Shown one piece after another: positions 22,603-33,985 of a stretch of DNA of 64,000 nucleotides. Position 1 is the first letter of the stretch. Every line of letters starts with the position of its first letter. The position numbers and the translations under genes were made by a program. The notes below the pieces were generated by a model. That model was not told the DNA's origin. It worked only from the letters and a program-made list of their open reading frames with translations, and made no database searches. Origin of the DNA: Leptobrachium leishanense (lineage: Eukaryota > Chordata > Amphibia > Anura > Megophryidae); assembly GCA_009667805.1 (NCBI GenBank), contig CM019069.1, positions 91,795,204 to 91,859,203 of the forward strand. The letters run 5' to 3'.

Positions 22603-25440
22603 ATGTCTGAAAGAACAAAAAGGACAGGCAGACGCTCCCAGACACAGATAAGAGGGCAAGCAGCCCCTGTGTCGGGAGGCTGTGTCTCTGGTCGTGGTGG
22701 ACGTGGTGCATCCTCTGCAGGGGCAAGCTTGTCCTTTCTAACTGGTGCTGGCCGTCTTAAGCAGCAGCAACATACAGAGGACTTGGTGGATTGGCTAACC
22801 AGGCCATCCTCATCCTCCGAGTCCTCTGCCAGCCAGGCTTGTAGTGCTTTACAGTCCACCTCAGCTGCCAAAGCATCTAATGCAGCCTCCATGTCCACAG
22901 CTACTCCTGCCGTAGCCTCGCTATCACACACGGAGGAGTCAGCTGAATTGTTTGACTACAATGACAGTGACATGCTGCTTGAGGATGTGCAGCAAGTACA
23001 GTGCTCTGATTCAATCTCTGAGGTTGAGGAAGGGAGTATAATCAACCTAGAGGAAGGGGGGTGCCAGTGATGACACACAAATAACTGGCACTCATGTTGC
23101 CCCAGCAGCTGCAGCATACTGCCAAGTTGGCTCCAGTGACGAGGAGATAGGGGGTGAAGATGACATTGATGATGAGGTCACTGACTCCACCTGGGTGCCA
23201 GATTGAACAGAGGAATCAAGTGAGGAGGAGCGGGAGGAGGAGGAGGCACATCAAACACGAGGCACAACATCCTCTATGACCAACTGTAGCACTAGCCAGT
23301 CCAAGGCATCAGATGTCAGAGCTGCTTCGGTGCAGAGCGCTGTTGTCTCAAAGCACACACGCAGGAACTCTGTTGTCTGCTGGGAGTTCGTTAAGAAATG
23401 TGCAGCAGACCCCATCGTTGCTATTTGTAATCTATGTCAGATGAGGCTTAAGCATAGGAAAGACACCAGACACTTGGGTACCACGTGCTTGAGGCGACAT
23501 ATGACCTCCTGCCACACATCCCGTTGGCGCAAAACTTTGCGTAGGTCCTCCTCCTCCTCATCTGTCTCTACTTCCACTGTATGTCCTGCCATGTCATTGC
23601 CTACAACCTCCACTGACAGGGATGATGCTACAGTAATGGATGTACCAAGTCCTTCCTCACAATGTGAAAGCATCCCATTAGCTGAAGATTTACGCAGTCA
23701 GATTACGTTGCTGCAGCTGCTGCAGCGTAAGAAAAAATATGGTCCCAACCATCCCCAAGCACAGCGTCTGAATGCCAGCTTAGTAAAATTACTTGTATTG
23801 CAGCTGCTGCCTTTCTAGCTGGTGGACTCTGCTCCCTTCCGTGAATTTGCTGAATGTGCTGTACCACAGTGGCAGGTTCCAAAACGCCATTACTTTTCAT
23901 GCAAGGCCATTCCAGCACTATACCAGCACATGGAAGACAATGTTATTGAGCCATTGGGAAAGGCATTCAGCAGCAAGGTGCATTTGACTTTAGACACGTG
24001 GTCCAGCAAGCATGGACAGGGTCGTTACATTTCCTTCACGGCACACTGGGTAACTCTGATTGCAGCTGGGAGGGATCCAAGACGGGGCTCTGTGCTGGAG
24101 CTTGTTCATCCACCACGCCTCCAGAAAGCTGCTTGTATGAGGTCTGTCTGCTCCACCACCACCACCTCTCCCTCTTCCTCCTCCTCCTTCTGTGTCTCTG
24201 GCGAAGTGGCAGTTAAACCGACGCCTGACTGGGTCTACGCAATGGCTCAAGCAAAAAGAAGCCATACTGTGCTTGAGCTGGTTTGTTTAGGGGACAGGAG
24301 CCACACCGGGCCAGAAATTCTGTCAGCTCTGCAGGGCCAGGTGCAGAGATGATTAACACCACGCCAGCTTCAGCTGGGAATGATCATCTGTGATAATGGC
24401 AGCAACCTTCTCTCTACCCTACGCAAGGGTAAATTGACGCATGTACCATGCCTAGCACACGTCCTAAATCTAGTGGTACAGCGTTTCCTAAGCAAGTACC
24501 CAGGGCTGCCAGAGCTTCATAGCCAGGCCAGAAAAGTCTGCAGCCACTTCAGACGGTCATTCCCAGCAAGCGTTCGCCTGGCAGAAATTCAAATAGAATT
24601 CCACCTTCCCACAAACGAGTACCTGTGTGAGTATGGCACAAGGACAGGTTCAGGTCAACTTGTTTCCCCCCCCACAGTGGCTGATGATCAAGGATGCATG
24701 CACTGTACTGTCACCATTTGAGGAGGCAACGAGGATGGTGAACAGGGACAGTGCATGCATCAGTGACACAATTCCTTTAGTATTCCTGCTGGAGCACACT
24801 CTGCTGGGAATTATAGATGTGGCTCTAGAGGCAGAGCAGCAGGAGGAAGAGGAGGCCTTCCCTAGCTCTCAAGGCCCCAGTCTTTCCGCAGACAGCATTC
24901 CAGCGGGTCCTACTCAGATCAGACAGGAGGAGGATGAGGAGGAGGGGGAGGAGGAATATTTAAGTAGTGGGGGTATTGAAGGTGGGGATTCCTCAAGGGA
25001 GGGTTTCGTGTGCCATGGGGCTAGTGCGTGGCTGGGAGGAGGAAGTGCATGATACGGTCATCCTCATTGACCAGGAAGACTCGGAAGCTAATGCCACCTC
25101 CAACCTACGCTGCATGGGCTCCCTTATAATGCAAAGCCTGCTAAAGGACCCCAGGATTCGTGCTATCAAGGAGAGGCATCATTACTGGTTGGCAACCCTT
25201 CTTGATCCACGATACAAGGGTAAAGTTGCAGAGCTCATCCTGCCCGCATAGAGGGAGCACAGGATGAAAAACTTGAGGACGCTCTAAAGCGACACTTGTG
25301 TAACACCTTTCCAGGCACTGGTAGGTTACCAAGTGATGACACACGTGCTTCCGAGGCTGCGGATGATCATAGGAATAGTGGTGAAGGCCAGGGCCACTTG
25401 ACTGATGCATTTTTAAAAAACTTTAGTCCACGACGCCTGT
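22603..25440 (+). pseudogene. hAT transposase, copy B (multiply broken, C-terminus deleted)
   Basis: The ATG at 22603 (MSERTKRTGRR) opens a frame intact for 155 codons. A gained G in the G-run at about 23054-23060 then shifts it. Further lesions against copy C are CGA to TGA near 23203, CAG to TAG at 23816-23818, TGG to TGA at 24350-24352, a small deletion near 25010-25018, and CAG to TAG near 25249. An 84-base in-frame deletion after 24609 removes the 'RWNSTLAML' motif and its flanks. The last 150 or so codons, including the dimerisation domain, are replaced by array sequence at 25434. The BED zinc finger ('CNLCQMRLKH' to 'HMTSCH') and the 'CDNGSNLLSTL' core motif remain. It cannot encode an active enzyme. 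Confidence 0.92.
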
Positions 25441-26095
25441 GCCACATTTATATCATTGTAATTTTTTGAACCGCAGGGTCCAACCCTGCACTCTTCCACA
25501 ATACTACAGAGGGGTTACTGTATGATAGTACTTGCTGGCCTGGCAGTCTGGCACCAAAAGCACAATATCTGGGTGCACTGCCACTGACGCCCATTATCAG
25601 ATTCATATATTTTTAATATAGGAACACATGGTCCACCCCTGCATTCTTCCACAATACCACAGAGGGGTTACTGTATGAATGCACTTGCTGGCCTGGCACC
25701 AAAAGCACAATATCTGGGTCCACTGACGCCCATTACCAGATTCATATCTTTTTAATATAGGAACACATGGTCCACCCCTGCATTCTTCCACAATACCACA
25801 GAGGGGTTACTGTATGAATGCACTTGCTGGCCTGGCACCAAAAGCACAATATCTGGGTGCACTGACGCCTTTAACAGATGCATATCTTTATAATATAGGA
25901 CTGCAAGGTCCACCCCTGCATTCTTCCACAATACTACAGAGGGGTTACTGTATGATAGTACTTGCAGGCCTGGCACCAAAAGCACAATATTTAGGTGCAC
26001 TGCCACTGACGCCTGTATCAGATTCATATCCTCAGAGGGGTTACGGTGTGACGGCACTGTTGCTGACGCTAAAGGCCCAATTTTAAAGCACCTAT
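25441..26095 (+). repeat. hAT B 3' subterminal array, about 5 units of about 140 bp
   Basis: These are the same units as in copy A, in reverse complement. Anchors 'agaggggttac' lie near 25513, 25662, 25802, 25942 and 26036. The first unit begins inside the deletion joint described for the transposase. Confidence 0.9.
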
Positions 26096-26652
26096 TGTTA
26101 CTTTCATCCAAAGCCTGTATAAGTTTCAAAATAATTTAGACAAAAAATCATTAAACTTTTTCTACTTGTCCGAAAATGTCTCCTCTTTTCATACAGACTG
26201 CCGCCCCAAGCAGTTGTTTATGGATAGATTAAAGGAAAAGCATTTACCGTCTTTTAAAACGTAATTTTTTTGTTTTCAATTTTTTCTATACATCCTAGAA
26301 TGCCGCCACTTCATGGGCAGGTTATGGGGACCTCCTAGGCACGATATTTGAAGGAATTTTTCGTTTTTATTTTTAACCCTTATTTCATGGAAAACTCACT
26401 GTCCCTTTAAAAACTTTTTTTTTTACTTTTTTTCCTTGTTTCCTGTCCCCCAGGGCACTACCCGGACACCCATACACCTTTTATGGCAAATATCTAGCAT
26501 ATATGCCCTCTTGGAGGGCACTCTAAAAATTGAATTTTCAGCCCCATTGACTTGTATTGAGTTCGAATTCGAGTTCGGATTCGAACATTTGGAAAGTTCG
26601 GGTTCGAATACGAACCGAACTCGGGGGTGTTCGGCTCATCCCTACCAGTAAC

Positions 26653-27619
26653 GAGACACCATAATCAAGAGTAGCAGAAACCAGGAAGATACACACAGGG
26701 AATGTATCCCATACATCATCACAAAGGGAGACACAGGATTCACACTTTGAACAAGCCACTCATTCAAGGCGAGCCGGTGTTCGTAAAAAACAAAGGAAAA
26801 CCCTACGGACCCTGAAGAAACAGAGAAGCAAAGATCATTTCTGACACCACTGTTAAATATTAATTTCATATTATATTACCAAAATATGTAAACCAGAAGG
26901 TTTCTGTTTTCCTCATGTAAGGCGTGGCGCAGCGCAGTACTAGCTAGCAAGGGAAGCAATAAGACACAAGAGTGTGCAGAGTAACAGCTTCAATTTTATG
27001 ATTCTTGGGTTTGACATCATATAACCTACATACAATGGAGTAACAGTGACCAATCAGTATACAGATATATTTCCACGCCAGAGTTGACCAACACGGTCAG
27101 GCCACAAAGTATATAATCATACATAATTAATACTGACAAAACAAACAAACTTTCTTTATATATTCTGCCCGGTAACAGGATTTTCGCGCTCTTTCTATTA
27201 GAGAATGTATGCTTCCAATTAAAATTTCATAGGCTTCCTTCAAGAGGATGTGTGGCTAGATAGATTTTAAAGGATTTTAAACTAAGGGGCATATTGCCTA
27301 AGGGAAGCTTTCATATAAAGAAAATTAGAAACTATTATTTATCAACAACAGTGTATTTTTTGTAGCCCACCCCACTAAAAGTATACTCAAGTAAACTATC
27401 CAATGTAAGGAGATTAAAGCAAGAGTCAGGTTTATGATCCCTCGAAGGAAGAATATTTTTCTTTACAGATTAAAGACAGGACTGGAACAAGGTGGAACTT
27501 TGGCTTTAGAGGATACAGTTAATTCTATAAAATTTCAAAGGCAAAGTGAACTTTTCATAAAAATTTTGTATGGCACATTAAAGGTGAGGTGTCAGTACAG
27601 AAATTATGTGAATGGGCTG
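26653..27619 (-). mobile_element. Possible LTR end and primer-binding site, minus strand
   Basis: On the minus strand, sequence ending 'atatttaaca' near 26851 is followed by 'g' and then 'tggtgtcagaaatg'. The first ten bases of that match the 3' end complement of tRNA-Leu, a known primer for some vertebrate LTR elements. Upstream on the minus strand is 'cataaaattgaagctgttac', which resembles a polyadenylation-region LTR segment. The outer LTR border was not found and no coding sequence follows, so the call is tentative. Confidence 0.35.
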
Positions 27620-28416
27620 TGTTAGGAGTCACCCCGCCATTCCAGTGGTCTTTAACCCTTTCTAGTGCTCAGTCATTTGGTCAATCAACATCTTTAACCC
27701 TTCAAGAGCTCTTGGGAGCCGGCCACAAGAAAAATTAACCCACAAGACAAGCTCAGTGGACTTCTCTCTAGCCAATGCAAAGTTCTTTATTACGTGTATC
27801 AAGATATCAATTCGAGCATTAGAGGCGGTGTATGGAAATCAACCAATTACAACAGATGATTGCTCCTTTCTATACCTAAAACAATGATCAGTTTGTACAT
27901 TACGTAACAGGATGAAAATCGTGGGAAGAATACAATTTCAAGTGAATCTTACACAAGTCATATTGTACTTTTCAAACAAGCATTATTTAGTTCTGTGCGG
28001 AAAGAAATCAAAACATTGGTATCCGGGCGTATGGCCAAGTATTGTCTATTCCATGAGAATCAAGGGCATAGGAAAGGATACAGGTCTATTCAAAGAAAGG
28101 TGAAAATCAGGAGAACTGGCAGGAGAAGAGAACAATCTAGACCAAATAGTCGATTTGGAAACTGAGATAAATGGAAGAATTTTTCTGGTTTGGCTATTTT
28201 GACCTAGAATTTTCACTTCTCCAGTCTTTCTCCTTAGTCTCACCTTTTGTTGAATAGACCTGATAGGATTCTCTCTAAAAGCAAAACTACACTAAGAAAT
28301 CAAAACTTGTACTTGCATAAATTTAACTATTAATATTCTCACTACATATATATTGATCATTGATCTTCATTATTGGTTAGTATGTAGTAGAGCAGACTGG
28401 CCTACATTATCCTTCA
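27620..28416 (-). mobile_element. Candidate solo LTR with GGCTG duplication
   Basis: The segment starts TGTTAGGAGTC and ends CCTTCA (TG...CA on either strand) and is flanked by GGCTG at 27615-27619 and 28417-28421. On the minus strand it has 'taataaagaactttgcattgg' followed by a C/G-rich tail, as in the end of an LTR. A MITE (28081-28262) is nested in it. The 5-bp match was searched for by eye and could be chance, so confidence is limited. Confidence 0.45.
28081..28262. mobile_element. 182-bp palindromic MITE, copy 1
   Basis: The ends are 'caggtctattca' and its inverse 'tgaatagacctg'. The interior, 'ggtgaaaatcaggagaac...tagaattttcacttctccag', is a long imperfect palindrome shared with 29258-29438 and 47678-47859. 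ATA on both sides may be a 3-bp duplication. Non-coding. Confidence 0.85.
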
Positions 28417-29257
28417 GGCTGCATGTGAAAACCTTAGTTCATAAAAATATTTTGTAAATTCCGCTCTATAAATACATAGTCCGCTACTAATTTGGTGATA
28501 GTGAATATTGGCTAAACAATCTTCAAAAAGGCCAAATGCTATGAATAAAAAAAATAACTATAGGTCTTTCAATCTCAAATAATTTTTTTCTAAATGACAG
28601 AATGACAATAAATGTTTGCAAAACTTTAGTAACATGCAGCAAAAGCTGGATACCAGCAAGTATTATTTTATTTTATGAGGACAATTTCCATTAACCATAG
28701 TTATGCTTTAAAACATTGTCACCTATAAAAAAAAAATAGTGCTCCCAGTTGTAGACAGGCATGTACTGGCCATCGGGACTAACGGTAGAATCCCGGTGTG
28801 CCAATGGCTCAATTGGCCAGTGTGACCGACTGTCTGACTGGGCCTGCAGCCTGGGGCTCACCTAGGTTGGCCGGCCGCCTGGGGCTCGCCTTTTTTAATA
28901 ATTTTTTTAAGACCATTTGTTTATTTATTTTATACTTTTTCAAAAACACCTTTTTATCCTTTTATCTTTTTGTATTTTTTTTACTTTTAGTTCTTTTATC
29001 TTTAAAAAAACTTTTTAATTTTGTAACAGATGTTTTTATTATTTTTAAGGGACCTTTTATTATTTTATTGATTTAAGCTCCTAATAGGAGAATAGGAGCC
29101 TTTTTTAATTTTTATTCTTTAAGTTCAGATGAATTTTCCATTGCCAATTTGGCAGTTATTGGTGCAATTTGGCGGTTTTCGACGACATCTGATAACTGCT
29201 TTGGTGACTCCATTTTTGGAAAAACAATGTGAATATTCACTAAATAGAGAATTCACT
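28417..29257. other. Repeat-derived DNA without a gene
   Basis: From about 28740 there is a repeat-like segment with 'tactggccatcgggac' and two copies of 'ggcctgcagcctggggctc'-type sequence ('ctggggctcacc', 'ctggggctcgcc'). A T-rich stretch follows at 28890-29120. Frames there are low complexity. No gene. Confidence 0.45.
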
Positions 29258-29438
29258 CAGGGTTATTCAGAGAGAGGTGAAAATCAGGAAAATGACTGGA
29301 GAAGGGAAAATTCTAGGTCAAAATAGCCGATTTGGAAAGTGAGCTAAATGGGAGAATTTTTCTGGTTTGGCTATTTGACCTAGAATTTTCCCTTCTCCAG
29401 TCATTCTCCTGCTTTTCACCTCTCTCTGAATAACCCTG
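29258..29438. mobile_element. 182-bp palindromic MITE, copy 2
   Basis: The terminal inverted repeats 'cagggttattcagagagagg' and 'cctctctctgaataaccctg' are perfect over at least 20 bp. ACT precedes and follows the element, consistent with a 3-bp target duplication. The interior is palindromic throughout, so the whole element can fold into one hairpin. The superfamily is undetermined: the CAGGG end recalls hAT, but the 3-bp duplication does not fit it. Confidence 0.9.
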
Positions 29439-29699
29439 ACTGTATTTTCGGCAAAATGGAACCGAAATGAAGGGAAAACCAAAGCACCGAACTTGCACAC
29501 AATTTAAAATAATATAAGTTTTCATTTCACTAAATGCAAAAATATTAAAACAAAATCTTTAACTCCAGGACCATAGAGATCGTAATCCTGTGTGTTTGCA
29601 TAATCGGAGTGAGCCAGTCTCATGGATGAAGTCCAGGGCCGATTATTTTCTACCAGTCCAGCCCTGGTTGTAGATGATAGACAATGCAGTGAACTATAA

Positions 29700-30425
29700 T
29701 AAAAGTTGTCCTCAGGGCTGGCCCATCCATGGAGCAGGGTGGAGCAGGGGCTCCAGGCGGCCCTTTGTCCAGGGCGGCATTTTGCTGCCCTGTCAAAGGC
29801 ACCGGCATAGAGCATCCGCCCGGGAAAGGCACGGCCCTGCTGGTTGAGAAACCAGGCTGCACGCTCCCCCTTCACTGCAGGCTAGCACCCGCCCCCTACA
29901 CTGCCAGAGTGCACGTGCTGGGAGGCTTTCGAGCACGCCGGCAGCCTCCCAGAGTGCACATGCTGGGAGGCTTTCAAGCACACGGCGTCCTCCCAGCATG
30001 CATGTGTCAAGTGCGCCAGAGGCTTTTGAGTGCACCGGAGGCTTTCGAGCGTGCCGGCGTCCTCCCAGCATGTAGGTGCCTGGAGGCTTTCGAGTGCGCC
30101 GGCGCCCTCCCAGAGTGCATGTACTGGGAGGCTTTCAAGCATGCCAGCGGGCCGACCAGGCACGAGGCCAGACCCTGGCCAGCGCAGACGCCCGGTACCC
30201 GCCCAGCCCAGATGCCAGGACCCTTCCAGGCTAGAATGCAAGTCCGCCCCTTTCAGCATGCCGGTGCCTGGCGGCCTTCAAGCCATCCAGTGGGCCGGCA
30301 AGGCCTCGACCAGGCATCTGACTAGGCCCGAAGCCAGGCCTCTGACTAGGCCTGAAGCCAGGCCTCTGGAGCCTGACCTCGACCAGGCGTCCAACAAGCC
30401 CTCCAGCAGGCTGGTGACCAGGGTG
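29700..30425. repeat. GC-rich minisatellite-like block
   Basis: At about 29900-30150 a unit of roughly 45-60 bp recurs about five times, built on 'gtgctgggaggctttcgagc' and 'gcctcccagagtgca'. From 30300 there is a shorter repeat 'ctgactaggcc(c/t)gaagccagg'. Reading frames on both strands here are proline/arginine-rich products of the repeat, not genes. The block is strikingly GC-rich against AT-rich surroundings. Confidence 0.75.
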
Positions 30426-30514
30426 GGTAAGTGTATGTGTGTTTGACTTGTGTGTGTGTGACTGTATGCAGATGTGTGAGTGTGTGTCACTGGATGTGGA
30501 TGTGTGTGACTGTG
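30426..30514. repeat. TG-rich tandem repeat, left part
   Basis: Runs of 'tgtgtgtgact' and 'gtcactggatgtgg'. The same repeat continues at 34270-34390, so the LTR element between them landed inside a single microsatellite tract. The last five bases CTGTG are the duplication. Confidence 0.85.
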
Positions 30515-31527
30515 TGTAAGGTCTCGCGCCGCCGGCGCCGTATAAAGACATAACCAGGTGCTGTATCGCCATAGTATTCCATTTCTACATGGTCCAGGGT
30601 TCCAGCACAACTATGTAACATCCACAGGTGCTTTTATCAGCCCTGTGCTTCGCCATAAAAGGGTGGAGTACCCATAACTCCTTGCTTCTTCATTATTTCT
30701 CAGTCAGCCGCTTACCTTGAGAGAAGCAAGAAGCCTATCTACAAAACCTGTTTACAGATAACCTATCCTCAGTTGCTGTTTACAGAGTCTTCATCTACAG
30801 CTCCTGGTTATGGTTATCCCCATCTACAGCTCCTGGTACGGTTATCCCCATCTACAGCTCCTGGCTACGGTTATTCCCACCTACAGCTCTTGACTACGGT
30901 TATCCCCATCTACAGCTCCTGGCTATGATTATCCCCATTTACAGCTCCTGGTTACGGTTATCCACATCTCCAGCTCCTGGCTACAGTTATCCACATCTCC
31001 AGCTCCTGGCTACAGTTATCCACATCTCCAGCTCCTGGCTATGGCTATCCACATCTATAGCTCCTGGCTACGGCTATCGACATCTACAGCTCCTGGCTAC
31101 GGTTATTCCCATCTACAGTTCCTGCATACAGATACCCTTCTTCAAGACCCTCTGCTTACAAGAACTCTATGCTTACAAGGACCCTCTCCTAACAAGAACC
31201 ACTTCTGCTTCCAAGGACCCTCTGCTTATAAGACCCTCTACCTCCATATACCCCTCTGTTACTAGTTTCTTCTATCCTCTGTGAGTGCCTTGTGTATTTG
31301 TTTCTGCTCCTTTTAATCAGCCCTTATCGTGTCCTATCTCTGCAGTCATTTATTGCTCCATTCCTGTTGTTTCATTTATTTGTTAACATGTGCTTACTGC
31401 TTTTGTTCTGCTATATTTCTGTTTTGCAGTCTTTGTGTTTGCAAACAAACTCCTTGTTTCTTATCCATTTGCTTAGTCATTGCAAATTGGGCTCCTTTTC
31501 CTGCCACCCCGGAACCAGCTCGTTACA
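30515..31527 (+). promoter_or_regulatory. 5' LTR of the 30.5-34.3 kb element
   Basis: A 1013-bp LTR, TG...CA. A candidate TATA-type sequence 'ccgtataaagac' lies at about 30537-30548, close to the start, followed by a minisatellite (30790-31115). The LTR normally holds promoter and polyadenylation functions; those are inferred, not shown. A canonical primer-binding site starting TGG is not obvious directly downstream ('gaatgaagaagcc'). Confidence 0.75.
30790..31115 (+). repeat. Minisatellite, 30-bp unit, about 11 copies
   Basis: The unit 'atctacagctcctggctacg' plus 'gttatcccc' repeats with few changes. Because 30 is a multiple of three, all frames stay open and give 10-residue peptide repeats. 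That is a by-product of the unit length rather than evidence of coding. It lies wholly within the LTR. Confidence 0.93.
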
Positions 31528-32830
31528 GAATGAAGAAGCCATTACCAAATGCGCCCGCAATGATGCTATTCATGAAGGGGTTAATCAAGGAGACATTCCA
31601 TGAACTTTTCAATCGCCTAATTGATTTATTGGACAAGCTGATGCATGGTCAATGGGCTATTCACCTAAGGTATGTGATGCCACACCAAAAAGAAAAAAAC
31701 AAGGTTCTTTATCCACTGAGGAGCGTGCCCATACACAAGCCGCAGACCTCTGCCTATATTGCGGTTTACCCAGCCATTATATACCACTCTGCCCAATAAG
31801 ACCCCCAAAGAAATGTACCCCCAAACCTGCATCTTTGTTAAAAACCACCATTAAAAAATCTCCAGTACCGAGACCCTCATCGCAGCCAGGGTATACGCAT
31901 GAGTCGTTGCCTAAGAAGATTAAGACTCCTAACACTAAACCCAGAGAGCATGAATAACTAGACAATTACAGGGAACATGAATATATTATACCTCCAAGAG
32001 CAAAATCTACTATGCCTGTAGAAACTAATCCCTCTGTACCTATGGAGTATGAATCATCTGGTTCCATGGTGGAAGATCCTCCTATCCCTATGGAGGTTAT
32101 GTCTGCCCTAGACACCAAGACCTCAGTCATCACTCCCAGCCAGCAAGAATTACCGTCATTTTCCCTCTGTACCTCTGAGTTTGAAGAGACTGAAATGGAT
32201 TTTGACAGTGAGTTGTCGCTTCAGGTTGCACGACATCCCTATGGTGGCCCTGGTCGATACATGAAATATTCTGGGTTCACTTCTAGCGTCCCATATGAAC
32301 CTGTCAGACCTAAAATACAATACCCGCATTTCTGTGGTGTCACACTCTCTGCTACAAGCACTCAACCCCTTCAAACTTCTCTAAGTCTACATATTGCAGA
32401 TTCTGAGGATCCTCAGACCTACTCTACGGATAAAAGACTTCAATTGGAGACACTGGCCCACACTGCAGTGCCCGCTGCCGAAGCTTTATGTCACGCTGAA
32501 GAGCCTGCAGCCGAAACCTTGGTCGTCGCCGAGGTGCTCGCTGCCACGCTACCTGCTGATAGAGCTACAGTCTATGCCAATGTGCCTGCCGCTGAGGTGT
32601 CACCACTCACCGTGTCTGCCATAGAAGTACTACCAACTGTTGCCAAGGTACAGCCAATCACTTTGCCCGTTGTCGAGGTGCCACTATCTGATGATGCTGG
32701 TGTACCTTCTGCAGAACCAGTACCAGCAGAGAAACGAATCAGCATTTCTTCCATCATTCCTGTTACAGTTCCAAATTATGACTTTCTGATATCAGCCATG
32801 TCTGTTCTTGCCGGTCGAGAATCTATCTGA
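31528..32830 (+). pseudogene. Gag-like protein with CCHC zinc knuckle (broken)
   Basis: The first part (to about 31690) reads in one frame ('MLFMKGLIKETFHELFNRL'). A shift then leads to the frame holding 'STEERAHTQAADLCLYCG' and a zinc knuckle C-x2-C-x4-H-x4-C, with codons at 31751, 31760, 31775 and 31790. This block is typical of gag proteins of vertebrate Ty3/gypsy elements, where the knuckle binds RNA. The capsid region that should precede it is largely missing. After one in-frame TAA at 31955-31957 the same frame stays open to 32830. The last 272 codons include an unusual Ala/Glu/Val/Pro-rich stretch with loose repeats of 'PAAE', 'AEV' and 'PVVEVP'. That tail has no family I recognise. 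Confidence 0.7.
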
Positions 32831-32935
32831 GATTGTAAAGGGTTAACACCATAATTTCTTGCAGCACCTGGCTATCGACATATGTAACCCACCTTTGCCT
32901 CCACTTCTTGATCCATTAGACAAAATAAATACTCA

Positions 32936-33985
32936 TGTATACAAAAACAAAAGAAATTAACCAGTATAACAGGCAACAAGGCCCATCAACTGATGATCAG
33001 GGAGTGGCTAGTACTTAATGAACCGAAAAACACTCTCAGATCCCAAACTTTAAAATACATATACACACACAGCATCGTAGGGTAAATTGGACAACTGACC
33101 AAGCATAAATAGGCTGAGTAATGGGCTGAATGGAAAGCACTAAAAGGCACTAATACTGTGTAATAATACAGTCCACATAGGGAAAATAGAGCAAAAAAAG
33201 ATCATTAAGCTCACTCAAGTGCACCACAATTGATTGAACAACCCAAACTTGCCCTAATGCTGATAGAGCTCATGCTCATAAATTCTATCCTGACCCTAGC
33301 GATGCTGACACAACATAGACAACTTTAAAATAAAAAGTTGGACATTAGCTCAACATATGTTTCGCCGGCTGCACGTCGGCTTCATCCGGAGCAAGAAAAT
33401 ACTATTATTATTTTCTTGCTCCAGATGAAGCCGACGTGCAGCCGGCGAAACATATGTTGAGCTAATGTCCAACTTTTTATTATAAAGTTGTCTATGTTGT
33501 GTCAGCATCGCTAGGGTCAGAATAGAATTTATGAGCATGAGCTCTATCAGCATTAGGGCAAGTTTGGGTTGCTCAATCAATTGTGGTGCACTTGAGTGAG
33601 CTTAATGATCTTTTTTTGCTCTATTTTCCCTATGTGGACTGTATTATTACACAGTATTAGTGCTTTCCATTCAGCCCATTACTCAGCCTATTTATGCTTG
33701 AGCAGTTGTCCAATTTACCCTACGATGCTGTGTGTGTAAATGTATTTTAAAGTTTGGGATCTGAGAGTGTTTTTCGGTTAATAAAGTTCATTAAGTACTA
33801 GCCACTCCCTGATCATCAGTTGATGGGCCTTGTTGCCTGTTATACTGGTTATTTTCTTTTGTTTTTGTATATCTAATAATAAAGGTTTAATCCTGTCGAT
33901 GGGAGTGTTGTCCACCTTTTGCTACGTGGACAGGTGATTGTTTTCTAAGTGGGACCATTTTCTCACCTTTGTTGTTATATTTGTT
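32936..33985 (+). mobile_element. Palindromic PLE-derived insertion with 14-bp duplication
   Basis: The direct repeat AAAATAAATACTCA lies at 32922-32935 and 33986-33999. Inside is a near-perfect inverted repeat: from about 32945 to 33401 and from 33409 to about 33868, centred near 33405, with arms of about 455 bp. Each arm ends, at the centre, with a hammerhead-like core. No protein is encoded. Inverted terminal repeats and target duplications of this length are known for Penelope-like elements, and the 14-bp size equals that of the PLE at 51222-54627. It splits the gag-side region of the LTR element, so it is younger. Confidence 0.85.
33421..33455 (+). ncRNA. Hammerhead-ribozyme-like core
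   Basis: CAGATGA (one base from CUGAUGA) at 33422-33428 is followed by a stem II with a 4-bp GCCG/CGGC pairing (33430-33446) and GAAAC at 33447-33451. The mirror copy lies on the minus strand at about 33355-33385. This is the best-shaped core in the window, apart from the U4 change. Confidence 0.55.

Larger units (their letters stand above)
20945..26644 (+). mobile_element. hAT transposon copy B, plus strand
   Basis: The termini TAGGGATGAGC and, on the complement, the same sequence are flanked by a perfect 8-bp duplication CCAGTAAC (20937-20944 and 26645-26652). Internal order is 5' array (21375-22500), transposase pseudogene (22603-25440) and 3' array (25441-26095). Length is 5700 bp. It is the most damaged of the three large copies: the transposase has lost its C-terminal dimerisation domain through a deletion joining 'cgacgcc' to the 3' array. 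Confidence 0.93.

Noticed and set aside
29729..30446. Long Pro/Arg-rich frames on both strands
   Set aside because: They are by-products of a GC-rich tandem repeat, open on both strands over the same DNA.
30925..31284. Open frame of 10-residue repeats over the 30.8-31.1 kb minisatellite
   Set aside because: The unit is 30 bp, so all frames stay open by arithmetic; the array lies in an LTR and has no start context or domain.
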